A stretch of DNA of 64,000 bases. Origin: Pictodentalium vernedei (Eukaryota; Mollusca; Scaphopoda; Dentaliida; Dentaliidae). The notes under the pieces are model-generated. The model did no database searches. It had not been told where the DNA came from and was given only the letters and a program-made list of their open reading frames with translations. Made by a program: the position numbers and the translations under genes. The stretch lies in assembly GCA_031216915.1 (NCBI GenBank), contig CM062293.1, forward strand, positions 149,924,285-149,988,284, in the 5' to 3' direction. Positions 24,045 to 36,639 of this stretch are shown piece after piece. Every line of letters begins with the position of its first letter. The stretch's first letter is position 1.

Positions 24045-24495
24045 ACATACTCAGAACATGGCACGTATGTGAATGGGTTAATCGATAAGGTGCGAGTGCC
24101 AGCGAGGAAGGATAAAACTCACGTCTATAAAAACAATATTAGAAGGACACTCAGCAATTCATTTGACAACTATCAACAAAAACAACACATTTTATCGGCA
24201 ACCAAATTTGCGAGGGGAGCCCGGTTTACTATTTCGTCCCCCGAGTTCCAATGTGTTTTATGTGCCTACTGGCACATAAAACAGATTGGAACTCAGGGGA
24301 AGATGTTCAGTTATCGCAGATTGTAATTGCATTGCACGGTTTGTAGAAAATTCCAGTGAAATTTCACTTCTATTTAAAAATAGTCCGTCAACGATTTCCG
24401 TTCCGCACATTTGTGCGGAACAGATTTTCATTTTCCGCGTGGTTTAATGTTACTGTAGATGGGGATTACATAGAACAGGCGTGTAATAAAATACG
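24045..24495. mobile_element. Compound foldback element, second copy
   Basis: It is homologous, in opposite orientation, to 6100-6560: GGGTTAATCGATAAGGTGCG, ACAACTATCAACAAAAACAA, a GCGAGGGGAGCCCGGTTTAC block, hairpin D (24233-24301), TTCCGCACATTTGTGCGGAA and GAACAGGCGTGTAATAAAAT are in the same relative order. Only one long arm is present, so it lacks the 400-bp foldback seen at 6 kb. Confidence 0.72.
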
Positions 24496-25872
24496 GGGAA
24501 AATTGCTTTCAATTGCATGAGAGAGAATAAAAAAGCCCAAAACTACACACGAAACAAAAGAAACTTTAATAGACGTCGAATATGCCTTAGACGGAGTTTT
24601 GATTTGAACAAAACCTTGTTCAAATCCGAGATACATTTGATTCCCAGAAGCTAGTAAAACTTGTACACAACATACAAGATACTGTCGATTGCGATAAACG
24701 ACCAACTGGTTGTCAATTAGTCGAACACAAAACTGTGAAATACGCTCGTTTTACACACACCACCGTGCCTTTTCATTTTATTTGGTTTCCCTGAGGAACC
24801 CAATGTTAGAACGTTTGCCACTTCTGATGGCATCCGTGGCTTCTGGTTTCTATTACTGTCAAACATCGGGATTTAGAATGGAGCTGTCTATTCGCACCGT
24901 GACCCACGGGACATACATTAGTCTATTGATGGCCAAATTCTATGTAAAGGATATAATTGGGTAGAATAATCCATTAATCATTTATTGTATGTTACTTCGA
25001 TTAGTCTATTTTTCTCGTTACTAAACTGATTATCCGCCCTGTTCTACTGTGCACTTTCCATTTATTATTTCGTTGCCGTGTTGTAATTGTTTTATATACA
25101 TCAATAACGTTTTATATGCAGATTGGTATCAGTTTTATGTGTGTTGAAGTGATCAGCGATAAGAGTTAGGTCTTAATATTAACTTCGAGGACCACTGTCT
25201 AGCCGCTTTTGCTGTTATTAATGTGGTCTTATTGTTATAAAGTTGCTAATATACGAGAATAATCAATACACGTGAACACAGCTCCCGATTTTGTTTCGTT
25301 TTGAGATTTTTAGTATACTGCCCAATGAAATGTTAAAGACAGTCTCTCAGTATGAGTGTGGTAGATTGATACGCTGACTTGTGGGTTGTGGGGCAGATAT
25401 ATTAGCAGTTTCAATATGCGTACCGATAGACGTTTGCTAGTGGTTTTCCGAGTCGAGAATCGACCCTCAACAGCCGTGTACATTGTAGAAAGTACTGTTG
25501 AAATATGGTTAATCTATCTTGAACCAGATGTCGGCACTGCTACACTAAATGTTTACAGTAAAACACCCTTATTTTTTGCAATGACAGCTGCTTGAGTTCG
25601 ACCTGACTTCAGAACCCAGGGTCTGATACTTTGTCCACCTTTATTACACCAGGATGATTAGACGGATTAATACATTTATCCTTAAGACTTAGGCCCGAAA
25701 GTTAAAACTGTTGATAAGTCTACCTTGAGATTGGGCTCTTCCAAGATTAGTCATCTTTCGAAACGGGCTTTGTCATTTTGCAGGCACGGAAGTGAGTGTG
25801 TTAAATGCAATTTATTCTTAATAAGATTTTGTTACACTGAACTAGAGAATCCTCTAGTAGTATTTAGTTTTG
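24496..25872. other. Unassigned sequence
   Basis: No gene or repeat recognised. Confidence 0.45.
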
Positions 25873-26108
25873 TTACCTTTAACCAACGATCGCGATATAA
25901 AAATTTGGTGTTCTTATAATTTTTTGTTTTTACATTTTTAAAAACTATTCTTCAAAACCATACCATGTGACCCCTCAATGGAACGAATCTCGTTGCAATG
26001 AAGGGTCACATGATGTGGTTTTGTTGAAATGTTTTAAAAAAATTTCTTCGACTGTTCAATTTGCAAATTACTCAATGGATTCCTCTGATACGTTAGGTAA
26101 AGGGTTGA
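25873..26108. mobile_element. TTAA-type MITE, sub-family B, diverged
   Basis: TTACCTTTAACCAACG on the left and ACGTTAGGTAAAGGGTTGA on the right. The centre ACCATACCATGTGACCCC/GGGTCACATGATGTGGT keeps only a short GGAACGAATCTCGTTGC apex. Confidence 0.78.
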
Positions 26109-27176
26109 ACTTTAAGGAGCAACAGTCGTTACATTATAATTTACAGTAGCAATTCCAGCAGCTGAATACCAATCCTTTTGCTGTCTAATTAAAGTGAGTT
26201 TATTGAAAATTTAAATTATTTCTTTAAAAACTTCACAGCTCTTGGTATATGTTATTTATGGTATAGAATGTAAAGGAATAGAAAATGCACTATAAAAGTG
26301 AATTAATGGCCATTTTGCGCAGTGTACTATTTGGCCATTTTTATGGTACTGTTTCTGTTTACATTTCTCTTAGCTCTGTCACTCCTGCGTTGGCAAAATG
26401 TACATGTTTTTAGAACAAAAGGCATTCATCTCTATCACCCTGCTTTGGCAAAATGGCATCGTCCATGTCGAAAGATGAATTATTTTTAAAGAGTTCATTT
26501 TAAAGGTAGATTAGTTAGTATGTTTAGCATGCAGAACAAGGGCTCTGGGTTGACGATATTAGTTGGTCTACTCTGCATGTTTTTTTTGGAATAGACACCT
26601 GGTGGATTGACGCTGAACCAAATAGGATATGATGTGAGAACAAAAAAAGATTATCATTGCTAATAAGTTTGTTTTTCTTTACCGGAAACGTTCATGATAG
26701 CAGCAGCGAAAGCTGTTGTCTTTTATACTATACATTTAACGGTAATATGTTAACTGTCAGCTTTGAAAGTTCTCAAAAAATGAGCTACCTTTTAACTAGT
26801 TCACTTTGATAGGTCTTGGATGGGAAGACTCTGAGTTAATTTTTGGCATAGTGGACTTGTGCATAAAAATTAACGAACAACCTTAAAGTCATGATTTGGG
26901 GATACAGATATTTTGTTCAGATAATATTCTTAGCGACTGCCCTTTAAGTAATGTCTGAATATACTGCAGTGAAAACACGATAAATATTCCTTACCGGCGT
27001 GGTATTGTTAAATATTCTTCTGATTCATATTCACATTGATGTGACGATTCTCTGCAATTCATAGTAATCTATGTTGGATCACAGCATGTATCGGGTATTA
27101 TACACACGTGATCCTAGTATACTCTATACTGTAACTTGATCCTTTCACAGAATCCTGTTCCTGAATACATTATGTA
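26109..27176. other. Unassigned sequence
   Basis: Nothing recognised beyond simple AT-rich tracts. Confidence 0.45.
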
Positions 27177-27665
27177 CCAATAAAACTAAAATCCTCGCCC
27201 TATGATTGGACGAGAACGTATTTAGTTTTTTCTATGTTTACGGCTCCAATGTCATATGTTATCGTCTGACATCACCACGCGAAATATTTTTAAAAAAGCA
27301 CAACAATGTAGGGTGATTCAAAGTGCATACTGCCCAGAAAATTGTATTTTTCGAAGCCATTGATCATTCTTTGAATGTATACTCACAACCCACAACATAC
27401 AAGTTCACGATTTGAACTGAAATGGAGTAACGCCGAACTTTGTTTAAGTTGTTGATTTTGTGTTGTCCAGTGTCGTCGTGGGGTACACTATAGGTTTATT
27501 TACTAAATTTGTTTTCGCTTAAGGTGCCCTGTTCATTTAATTTGTCTTGTTCCTTTCACCATGTAGGTTTGGAGCTATGGGTAGGGTCTTATTGCAACAT
27601 ATACGTTGTTGTGCTGAATTGACGACAACATGAACTGAGGTTTATGTTCAACCTTGACAACTTAT
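27177..27665 (+). repeat. Unnamed ~500-bp repeat, copy 1
   Basis: Collinear with 32748-33310: AAAATCCTCGCCC, ATGTTTACGGCTCCAATG, CACCACGCGAAATATTT, GGTTTATTTACTAAA, GAGCTATGGGTAGGGTCTTA and ACATATACGTTGTTGTG all have counterparts in order. No coding domain is visible. Confidence 0.68.
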
Positions 27666-28640
27666 TTCAAATGGTGCATGCGTTTGCTAGAAACTTCCCT
27701 TTGGACCGGAGAATAAGTAATAACAAGAATCTGCGTGACTCTTCTTCACATATCATAAACCTTCATGAGATTATAATATTGTACAGCAGTAAATTATCTT
27801 TATTCAATTAATTCTGTAGAAAATACAGATAATATTTAATTGCTTCGATTTGGATACAGATCGCGCTGTCCATACAGGTGAAAAAAACGTTATGTGTCGA
27901 CGCGTGTAATTTCAAACAATACAAGAATGATAAATCAAACCAGGTAAGCAATAAACATACAGCAAGAAAGTGGGCAGAGATTAGAAGATTGTCTTCTTCC
28001 ACGATTAATGTGAGTAATGCCTGCTCACACGCATGTCTAATCCATATACTTCAGTGACTACTATTTTCTGGGATAAACTGTTCATTTCCTCTAATTGGAC
28101 TTATCGAAAGTATAATCATATGTGTATTTTTCAAAAGAAACATCGACACATATGGCCGCAGGGTGATGACAGAGCCAAGGAATTACGATACAATATTATA
28201 AAATAAGCTGAAAATAAGAGCGATAACGAGGTACAGCACGCAGAGAGCGAACCAGCACCTCTGCATCCGCGGACCACATTCCCGTCCGGATATTAAGAGA
28301 TATCGTTATTCGTCGAACCCAATCATGAAAATTGGCGCTACCAGGCACAATGAAGCAGTTTGAAGCGCTGTTTTTGTATGAAGAGGAACTAATGATGGCA
28401 ATATGTAAGGATTATGTGGATGAAGAGCAGAAAGAGGAAAATTGTGCAGTAAATACAACGTCAACTGAGATTCACAGTTGTTAAGCGGAGATTCATCGAT
28501 GTAGGAAAAGAGGTAGTTCAGCTATCCAAACATCGCTGCTTCCTCGAGACGTCCGGATAACTGAACTAGGAGAAGAGGAATCCACCTCGAACTCTGTAAA
28601 CATTCTTTGATTACATGTTTTGGTTTCATAAATAACAAGG
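27666..28640. other. Unassigned; weak coding-like stretch
   Basis: A 44-codon frame from 28350 (MKQFEALFLYEEELMMAICK ...) is acidic. It is faintly like the N-terminal part of some Harbinger transposases, but it is too short and isolated to call. A short inverted pair (TAGTTCAGCTATCC/GGATAACTGAACTA) lies at 28513-28570. Confidence 0.25.
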
Positions 28641-28741
28641 CTATTACCTGGTTAGTTTCATTTCGACCTTTAGTTTCAGGCTGATATTTAGTTTCCTCTG
28701 GCTGATATCTCGGCCCACATGAAACTAACCATGTAATAACC
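28641..28741. repeat. Foldback repeat
   Basis: TATTACCTGGTTAGTTTCAT is inverted as ATGAAACTAACCATGTAATA. The interior repeats CTGATATTTAGTTTC/CTGATATCTCGG. MITE-like, about 100 bp. Confidence 0.72.
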
Positions 28742-28897
28742 CCTAATTATCATTTTCTGGAGTGAAAAGTTAGGGAAAAAGTCATGTCTGCCTTAGAGCC
28801 ATCCTGGACCTGGAGGCGAAATTGTTATGTAGCGAATAAGAAAGTAATCAGTAAAATAAAAAAAACTATCTGACTGTCAAAGGTGAACAAGTCAATA

Positions 28898-29058
28898 TAC
28901 AGTACGTGGAGAGTGGATTTGTCCGGTATAACCCGGAGGTCTATTGGATGAAACTTTGCTTGTGCTTGTAATACTTTGCAACAAATTTGCAATTATTGCT
29001 TGGGTGGAATGTCCATTCTGCGGGTGATTTAGCGATAATACACTCTCCACGTACTGTA
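28898..29058. mobile_element. 161-bp MITE with 18-bp terminal inverted repeats
   Basis: TACAGTACGTGGAGAGTG at the left is exactly inverted as CACTCTCCACGTACTGTA at the right, with a non-palindromic interior. If the outer TA is the target duplication, the tips are CAGTACGTGG, consistent with a Tc1/mariner-type MITE (inference from end structure only). Confidence 0.78.
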
Positions 29059-30205
29059 CTATTTGTATTAACCTTCTTGTAATACATTGTTTTAAATATT
29101 TATGGTGGCAAACCAGATTTATCAATCAGGAATATGCAGACTTGTCAATCGTATTTTACTCAGCATATTATGAAAAAAATAATTATACTTAATGGAAGAA
29201 AATATTTATATTTTAAGCAGTCGATGTCAGTATGATCCAGACACTTTTCATGTGAATTATAAATCTTATTGAAATGGGATACATTTGTGTGAAGAAACTG
29301 GTGATGTCAAGTAGAATGTAGCCAATATTTTGAAAAAACTGTCTAAATTACGCCCGTCATTCTGATTCCAATTCATTTTATATCACAACAGCGTCTACTT
29401 CCACATCAGTAAGACCAACACAAGTTTATGTTTATATTTAATTATATTCGGGAGATGCAAATGAACGTTTGATGTTCACCAACATGGTGTGTTGTTTGGA
29501 AAATGATGTGTTGTTCTGAACACTTAGAAACAATTGACAGCTTCAGCACTAAATGATTCATACACGATGCGATAAATTTAAAATGTAGTACGTCTTTAAT
29601 TCGATGTATGCACTTCCATTTGATAATTTCATTTCCTACAATTTTGATTCGAAGCGGCAAATATACTGAAACAGAGATCTGCAGTATGAATTGTTTTACT
29701 ATTCTCAAGTCTAATGGTGTTCCTTTGAAAATATCGGTGGTCGAGTGTAAGCATAATTATGTCACATGTCACTGAGTATATGCGATTCACGAGAATGGCG
29801 GATATCTACTGGGGGGGGGGGGGGGGGCGGTATTTGTCCACATTTGGCCTGAATATATTTGTATATATACACAATAACTGGTCGAATACTGCGACTGAGT
29901 TCTCCGAACTTGACACTTTTTATAGCGTATAATCCAGCAAGACCGTGGACCATGGCAACTTTGTCTCTAAAATGCCGATGTTTTATATCATTTGTATTCC
30001 ACTTTTCCATCGTGGTGCGCTAGTAACAATTACATATTTTCTAAAAATGTCCTTATGTTATTAAATCTGTTTTTACAGTCCTTGTCAATTCCCAACCAGT
30101 TTCAAAAGATTAGTGGAAACTTCTTGGTAACTAGTACGCCGGAAACTTCTTCTGAATAGAGAACCTGTGAAAATGTGCTTAAACTCCGCAAATATATACT
30201 CTAGT
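29059..30205. other. Unassigned sequence with a 17-G run
   Basis: No gene recognised. A run of 17 G lies at 29811-29827. Confidence 0.5.
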
Positions 30206-30424
30206 TTAACCCTTTACCCAACGCAGACGATATCAAAATTTATTATTTTAAATATTATTTTTTTTTAATTTTTCAAAAAACTTCAACAAAACCATATCAT
30301 GTGACCCCTCGTTGGGTCACATGATATGGTTTTGTTGAAATGTTTTGAAAAATAATATTTTTTCAACTGCTAAATTTGCATATTACGCGGGCGGATGCGG
30401 TCGATTTGTTGGGTAAAGGGTTAA
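30206..30424. mobile_element. TTAA-type MITE, sub-family B, apex lost
   Basis: TTAACCCTTTACCCAACG begins it and GTTGGGTAAAGGGTTAA ends it. It is inverted relative to the 16.2-kb copy (CAGACGATATCAAAATTTAT is now on the left). The hairpin is GTGACCCCTCGTTGGGTCAC: the GGAACGAGCTC apex is deleted and the stems are joined. The arms are otherwise well preserved. Confidence 0.9.
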
Positions 30425-30631
30425 CTCCAAGAATAACTCGGGGAATGCATGGGGAAAAGCCAACAATTTTAAACGGACTGAAGTAAGATGAATGTCGTAT
30501 TCTACACAAAACCTACCAGATGAGTTTCTACAACTGTCCAAGTCACCTCAGGCGAGTAACTGCTCGAAGAACCTTGTTTTGTTAATGTTTAGCTGATAGA
30601 GTGCTGGTTTTATTTTGGTAGTGGGTATTCC

Positions 30632-30936
30632 TTAACCCTTTACGTAACACAGCTTGGTTAGAAGGTGACCTTGCAAAATTATTTCTTAAATAACAAAACT
30701 TCTAAAACATAACTTACGACAATAACTTACGACATCCTCCCTGGAACTAACTGGTTGGAATGGGGGCCATAGACTATGTTTCGGAAGCAAACATTAAAAA
30801 GAAAAATACATTTTTAATTGCGATTTTTGTGAATGGCGCAGGCTGTATATGACCGTAACATTAAATGAGGGATTAATCAAAAAAAATATTTTTGTAACAT
30901 TTCATCGCACACTTCATGTTGGCACTCTACGGGTTA
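30632..30936. mobile_element. Degenerate TTAA-type MITE, sub-family A
   Basis: TTAACCCTTTACGTAAC at the left; the right end CATGTTGGCACTCTACGGGTTAT resembles the A-type end. The central CCTCCCTGGAACTAACTGG/TTGGAATGGGGG is a decayed form of the shared hairpin. A short internal duplication (ACTTACGACA) is present. Confidence 0.6.
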
Positions 30937-31213
30937 TTGTAACAAACCGCATCCTTGGAAGAAAAAGATCAGTTGCTTCAATCTAATTAAGAAGCGCATC
31001 CACTGAATACGAAGTCTTCATCGCTCTACCAGTGCAGCGAGGCGGAGTTATGGTGGTAACGTTCAACACTGTGGCTAACCCTTTCAACACTCCACTTTGG
31101 ATGGTATTTTTTCATACAGTACTGTCTAAAGCGACATGGGCGAATCCATGGTCCAATTGTATGGTTGTTCAGTAAAAAAAAAATAATCCTACTGCCTGTA
31201 GCGCTATAAGACT

Positions 31214-31347
31214 ACACTCTAAAGTAAGATGGTTTAAACATTAACCCAAATCAACTGGGTCGAGTGAATATGAACCCAACTGATTTCATATTCACTCAAC
31301 CCAGTTGATTTAGGTTAATTTTTGACCCAAACTAATTTTAGAGTGTA
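31214..31347. mobile_element. MITE with CACTCTAAA termini
   Basis: Ends are CACTCTAAA and TTTTAGAGTG, flanked by TA on each side. The interior palindrome AACCCAAATCAACTGGGTCG/CAACCCAGTTGATTTAGGTT matches the copy at 2.9 kb. Confidence 0.83.
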
Positions 31348-32747
31348 AATTATTACCAATCCTAACCACTAATTGTTTCTTCATTGTGTCTCCTCGTGCA
31401 TTGTAAGAAATGTCTTCCCGCAGAAACTTATATACGTCATTTTGGAAGGATTTAGTTAAGAACAAATATCGATATGGTCTTCTGCGAGTTATATTTTATA
31501 AACCTAAATATGGATGTTGTTATGCACATTTCTAATCCATTGTCCAGCAGGCTATCAAATTTGCTCAATGAATATGATGTACAAAATCCCAAATCTCCTA
31601 GAACTGAAAACAGCCTTTAATGACGCAATTAAATAATTTACGAAAGTGTGTTTTATTTCTGGAAATCATTTCCCGAACCTTTATCAAATAATGATGTGAG
31701 AGTACATTGCCTATACACATGTACATAACCCACCTTAGCAACTTGAATATGGCTCAAGTCGTGAGAACATCATTTGCAAACTCAACAACTCTAGTGCTTC
31801 GTCATTTTGTGTTCATGTCCACATTTAATATAGTACAGATAGCTGATAAAAGACAAGTTAACTGCTTTCTTTGCTATATTACCATATGAATGGCTCTAAA
31901 TTACACAATTAAAGGTCAGGAAGTTACGTTATTGGTTGGTACAACATAGAACGGAGTTGCAGATGAATCAGACTCGAACAATTTATCACCGGAAAAACCA
32001 CTTCGGAATGTAGACATCATAGTTTAATGAGACTTGTCTGCGACACTGAAATATACAGCCATCTCACAAAGCGCGAAATCACTTCAAATTATAGCAGAAG
32101 AATGGTTTCATCCTCTATAATTTAGTCATTTTCCTCGATACCAAACCTTTACAGTCAATTTCAAAATGCCACAACTACTTAGTTTCCCACACACATCTAG
32201 AAAATTGCTGGGCTGACACGGGGTAATTTTCTACAATCATGAGGATAATTAAGAGAGCTTAAATGTCGCGTGCCTTGGGTTTAAACTGACACCGTTATTT
32301 ACAGATCATGGTGTTATATTTATTCCAGCACTGATTATGTATGCTCGAGGCGCTACAGATTAGCTGTGGAAAAAGAGCGCCTGATTGAGATATATGCTCG
32401 CGGCGAACCCCGTGATTGTTTGATTGTAGTAATTGCAAATCTTGTACTATGGAACTTTACATTTCGATTCTTGAAATGTTTTAGGTTTTCTTGCGTTCTT
32501 CTTTTTTACCTCTTTATTACAGCCTACAGTGCAGGTCTACTCGTGACTTTATTAAACAAAGTTCTTAGCAGAATGTGACCACCACATCTGCGAGTAAATT
32601 ATCGAGAACACAGCATTGATCTCCAAACAACTGGATTGTTGAAACGTCATCGAACAACGTCGCAGTTTGATCCCCTTCAAAACAATGTAGCATCAAGTCA
32701 ATCTACGCGTCTTTCTCCTCTCAAAGATGACTTGAATCTGTTATGTT
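31348..32747. other. Unassigned sequence
   Basis: No gene, RNA or repeat recognised. Confidence 0.45.
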
Positions 32748-33310
32748 CCAATAGGAGTAAAATCCTCGCCCCCGATTGGATAAGAGCTGGCGTAGTTTCT
32801 TTTATGTTTACGACTCCAATAGCAAATGTTACCATCTGACGTCACCACGCGAAATATTTGAAATGACGTCGCCCGTTTCGTCGTTGCTTCATCAACGGAG
32901 TGACTAGCAAGCCGTTTCATTTTTCTGGATTTTTCACACGTGCAGCAGACGGTGTTTCGGATGAAATGTTGTTTAAATTACAAACCGATTTACGATTTGA
33001 ACTGAGATGGAATGAGTTTATCTGGTTTACCGATTGTTTATCCAGAGGCGTCGCGAGGTACACGGGAGGTTTATTTACTAAACCCGTCACAAGTTTAGTA
33101 AATAAGCCTCTCGTGTTTCACGATGTAGGTTCTGGGCTATGGGTAGTATCTTACTGGAACATATACGTTATTGTGATGAGTTGACGGTAACATGGTCTGA
33201 GGTTTACGGCTCGGAGCGTATGTTCAAACTCGACCCTTCGGGTCTCGGTTGAACATAAGCTCCGAGCCGCAAACCTCAGACCATGTTATCGTCAATTCAT
33301 CACAATAACC
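32748..33310 (+). repeat. Unnamed ~500-bp repeat with two hairpins, copy 2
   Basis: Homologous to 27177-27665. This copy also carries two strong hairpins: GGTTTATTTACTAAAC/GTTTAGTAAATAAGCC at 33065-33115, and a long one at 33155-33310 (ATTGTGATGAGTTGACGGTA ... GACCATGTTATCGTCAATTC) centred on CGACCCTTCGGGTCTCGG. Copy 1 has only the left arms of these hairpins, so the inverted arms were gained here or lost there. Confidence 0.7.
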
Positions 33311-33576
33311 TATAATGTTGTGGTTGCCTATTTTCGCATCAAACAAACGTCTAGCACGGAACTGGTAACCAGGATGTCTCTTTCCAATATCAGCACTTGT
33401 TTTGTGTCAATAATAACTAAAATAGTTTGGAAATATCCAGTTTGCATTTCCCTGAATAATGGGCACATCACCAACGTACTCGTATCTCTCGGACTTAAAA
33501 ACATGTTCTTTAGAAAGCAGTCGGCAATTGTGAGACTATCGAGAAGAAAGTTTTTGTTGATCATTGCCTATTTATA

Positions 33577-34929
33577 GCAACAATTGCCACGCCCCACCAC
33601 CCCTACAAGATGCCAGCTGGTGGGACACTTCTTTTCGTGACCAATAAGGGTTCCAGCAATATAGTTGTATTGTGATCAGTGGAACACAACCGCCATGTTT
33701 GATTATGAATCATTGTCACACCTCTCTTAGAACATGAACAGGTTCAAAAATTGAATTGCGAACCTCATCTTGAATTAGAGATAATGGAGGTGTCAGCCAA
33801 GCGCTTTCATCATGGACATTACCTATAAGTAGAAGAAACATAACTGAATAAGTAAAAACGACACATTTGGCCTTTTGTGAATATTTTCTGTATCACAACC
33901 AACTGTTTAGCAATGTTGGAGTAGGCTGTGCATTGTTTTGTTACCCTTTAACGGAGTTTGCCAACGGACATCTCCAATCAGTTATGACACGACAAATCTT
34001 TGTTTGTCGTAGAAACACTTTTTTCTTGCAACAATTGCCACGCCCCACCACCCCTACAAGATGCCAGCTGGTGGGACACTTCTTTTCGTGACCAATAAGG
34101 GTTCCAGCAATATAGTTGTATTGTGATCAGTGGAACACAACCGCCATGTTTGATTATGAATCATTGTCACACCTCTCTTAGAACATGAACAGGTTCAAAA
34201 ATTGAATTGCGAACCTCATCTTGAATTAGAGATAATGGAGGTGTCAGCCAAGCGCTTTCATCATGGACATTACCTATAAGTAGAAGAAACATAACTGAAT
34301 AAGTAAAAACGACACATTTGGCCTTTTGTGAATATTTTCTGTATCACAACCAACTGTTTAGCAATGTTGGAGTAGGCTGTGCATTGTTTTGTTACCCTTT
34401 AACGGAGTTTGCCAACGGACATCTCCAATCAGTTATGACACGACAAATCTTTGTTTGTCGTAGAAACACTTTTTTCTTGCAACAATTGCCACGCCCCACC
34501 ACCCCTACAAGATGCCAGCTGGTGGGACACTTCTTTTCGTGACCAATAAGGGTTCCAGCAATATAGTTGTATTGTGATCAGTGGAACACAACCGCCATGT
34601 TTGATTATGAATCATTGTCACACCTCTCTTAGAACATGAACAGGTCCAAAAATTGAATTGCGAACCTCATCTTGAATTAGAGATAATGGAGGTGTCAGCC
34701 AAGCGCTTTCATCATGGACATTACCTATAAGTAGAAGAAACATAACTGAATAAGTAAAAATGACACATTTGGCCTTTTGTGAATATTTTCTGTATCACAA
34801 CCAACTGTTTAGCAATGTTGGAATAGGCTGTGCATTGTTTTGTTACCTGTTAACGGAGTTTGCCAACGGACATCTCCAATCAGTTATGACACGACAAATC
34901 TTTGTTTGTCGTAGAAACACTTTTTTCTT
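33577..34929 (+). repeat. Three tandem copies of a 451-bp unit
   Basis: Units start at 33577, 34028 and 34479 (GCAACAATTGCCACGCCCCA). The first two appear identical. The third differs at a handful of positions (for example CAGGTCC for CAGGTTC, AAAATGACAC for AAAACGACAC, GGAATAGG for GGAGTAGG, TACCTGTTAACG for TACCCTTTAACG). Each unit ends with a small hairpin, ACGACAAA/TTTGTCGT. The identical 74-residue frames in units 1 and 2 are a by-product of the repetition; 451 is not a multiple of three. Function is not recognised. It may be a young satellite or local duplication. Confidence 0.93.
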
Positions 34930-36135
34930 TTAAAGGAATGGGTTTTATAATCTTATACCCTTTCCCACTTCATGTGATTTGCAGGACATACGGCTTTGTT
35001 ACTTGCAAGTTTTAGTAGCTCAAATAAACGAACTGCATACACCCAAGTTGCTTTAAGCACAGATCATAAGCATTCAGCATGCGTACATGCCTAATGCAGT
35101 CACCGATGATGTTCAGGTAATAATTCAGAAGAAGTAAATTGTCGTCAAATGAGCTCCGATGGAATGTTTGAATGAAGGATACAAAGCTGTGGAGATCACA
35201 AAAAGAGTTAATTATCATATGTAGTGGTAGGAAAATTATGCAGTTTCTTTGGGTGAACGATAACCATTTGAAAGCAAAAGTCCGCATTTCAGTTTCGCGA
35301 CAATACTGCATCCTATTTTCATAAGGTAAATGTCTGCTCAGTCATTTTTGGGGGTGGACCAATCAATACTTTCAACGTGCAGTCTTCAGGCTGCACGTTG
35401 AAATTGTAATTTGTCTAGCCCAAACCAATAAATATGTACTCGCCCAACAGATCAATACAGATCAGTATCTGCCTTGTTATGACGTAAGCCCCCCCCCCCC
35501 CTCTCCCCCACTGGACCTTTGTTTCCAAAACAAATTACACGTGGAACATTAGCACTGCATAAGTCTTGTCAGAAAATGACTGACGTGAACACGAGTCAAG
35601 GTTTAATAAATCGATATTGGTATATCAAGCTCTTGACCATTTGTGTTGAAATTCACTTCTACAGTAAGTATCAGTTGTCATGTTAATAGTATGGTTATCT
35701 GAGATTAGGTAAAGAGCACATTGAAATGTGACTGTGTATAGTCTGAATCAACTTGCCTATTTTCGTTCCTTTGCAAAGTGAAAGTATGAACTACCATTAC
35801 CAAAGTCTTACATTTTAAACGCCTTGATATAAATAAAGTATTATCAATCACAGTCATTTAGGAGTTTGCTTACTTGAGTTATACGTTAGGAAATAAGTGA
35901 CATATAAAGCTATTGACTTCAACGGCTATTGTTAACTCCCCATTTTGCTTCATACGTGTTTATTGTTTAATAAAGAGCACCCCTGAGGTGGGCATACGTT
36001 ATTAATATGGAAAATGCTGACAAGTCTATTGAACTTACATGGGAGATCCATCAGGGATCAAATGGATAAGTTTCAAAATATTTTTCTGGTTTTACATTAG
36101 AGAACAACTGGTGGATATTTTTCAGTGCACGACGT
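34930..36135. other. Unassigned, with a MITE-E hairpin core
   Basis: At 35346-35416 GGACCAATCAATACTTTCAA and its inversion about CAGTCTTCAGGCTG form the hairpin core seen in the elements at 37.8 and 41.3 kb. C-rich run at 35489-35501. No gene. Confidence 0.6.
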
Positions 36136-36350
36136 CCATATTTGGTCTCTGTTCAAGTGATTACCATCACTTTCCAAATTTGAAGAAAGATTTACGCGGT
36201 CAAAGATTTCAAGATGACGAGGAACTAACTGCTGCTGTGGAGGCTTGGCTACAGGACCAAGATATGGACTTCTACAGACGCGGCATCAACGACTGGCAGA
36301 CCCGGTGGTACAAGTGTATTGAATTACAAGGGGACTATGTTGAAAAATAA
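36136..36350 (+). pseudogene. Mariner transposase C-terminal fragment
   Basis: The frame contains FGLCSSDYHHFPNLKKDLRG, then DDEELTAAVEAWLQDQD, FYRRGINDWQTRWYKCIEL and GDYVEK before a stop. This is the recognisable C-terminal end of mariner-family DDE transposases, which cut and paste DNA at TA sites. The Asp of SDYHHFP corresponds to the third catalytic acid of mariner DD34D enzymes. The first two catalytic acids and the DNA-binding domain are absent. Upstream sequence in the same frame (36039-36135) is not mariner-like. No inverted repeats are evident, so this is a dead fragment. Confidence 0.85.
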
Positions 36351-36639
36351 ATATGTTCTATACCGATATTCCAGCTTTATTTATGTTAGGCTTAAAACTT
36401 TATGACATCCCCTTACATGTGGGCCACGATTATGGTTGCATATACTGCGGATGTTCTTCCTATTCAACTTTCAACTAACACGATTGACAAAAATAATATA
36501 GCATTCTATGATTGCACAGATGGGTGTAAATGAAGCGTTTCATGTCACCGACCTGGTAACGTCTTTCAACATTTGCGTTTAGGCTCTTTTTACGCCTACG
36601 AAACTCTTCATCCTCCTGTCAAATTTGAAACGCGCTAGC

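Noticed and set aside
28350-28485. Harbinger-type transposase fragment
   Set aside because: The similarity is limited to an acidic EEEL-like stretch. No DDE motif or further homologous frame follows.
33867-34542. Two identical 74-residue proteins
   Set aside because: They arise from the 451-bp tandem repeat, have no recognisable domain, and the third unit does not preserve the frame.
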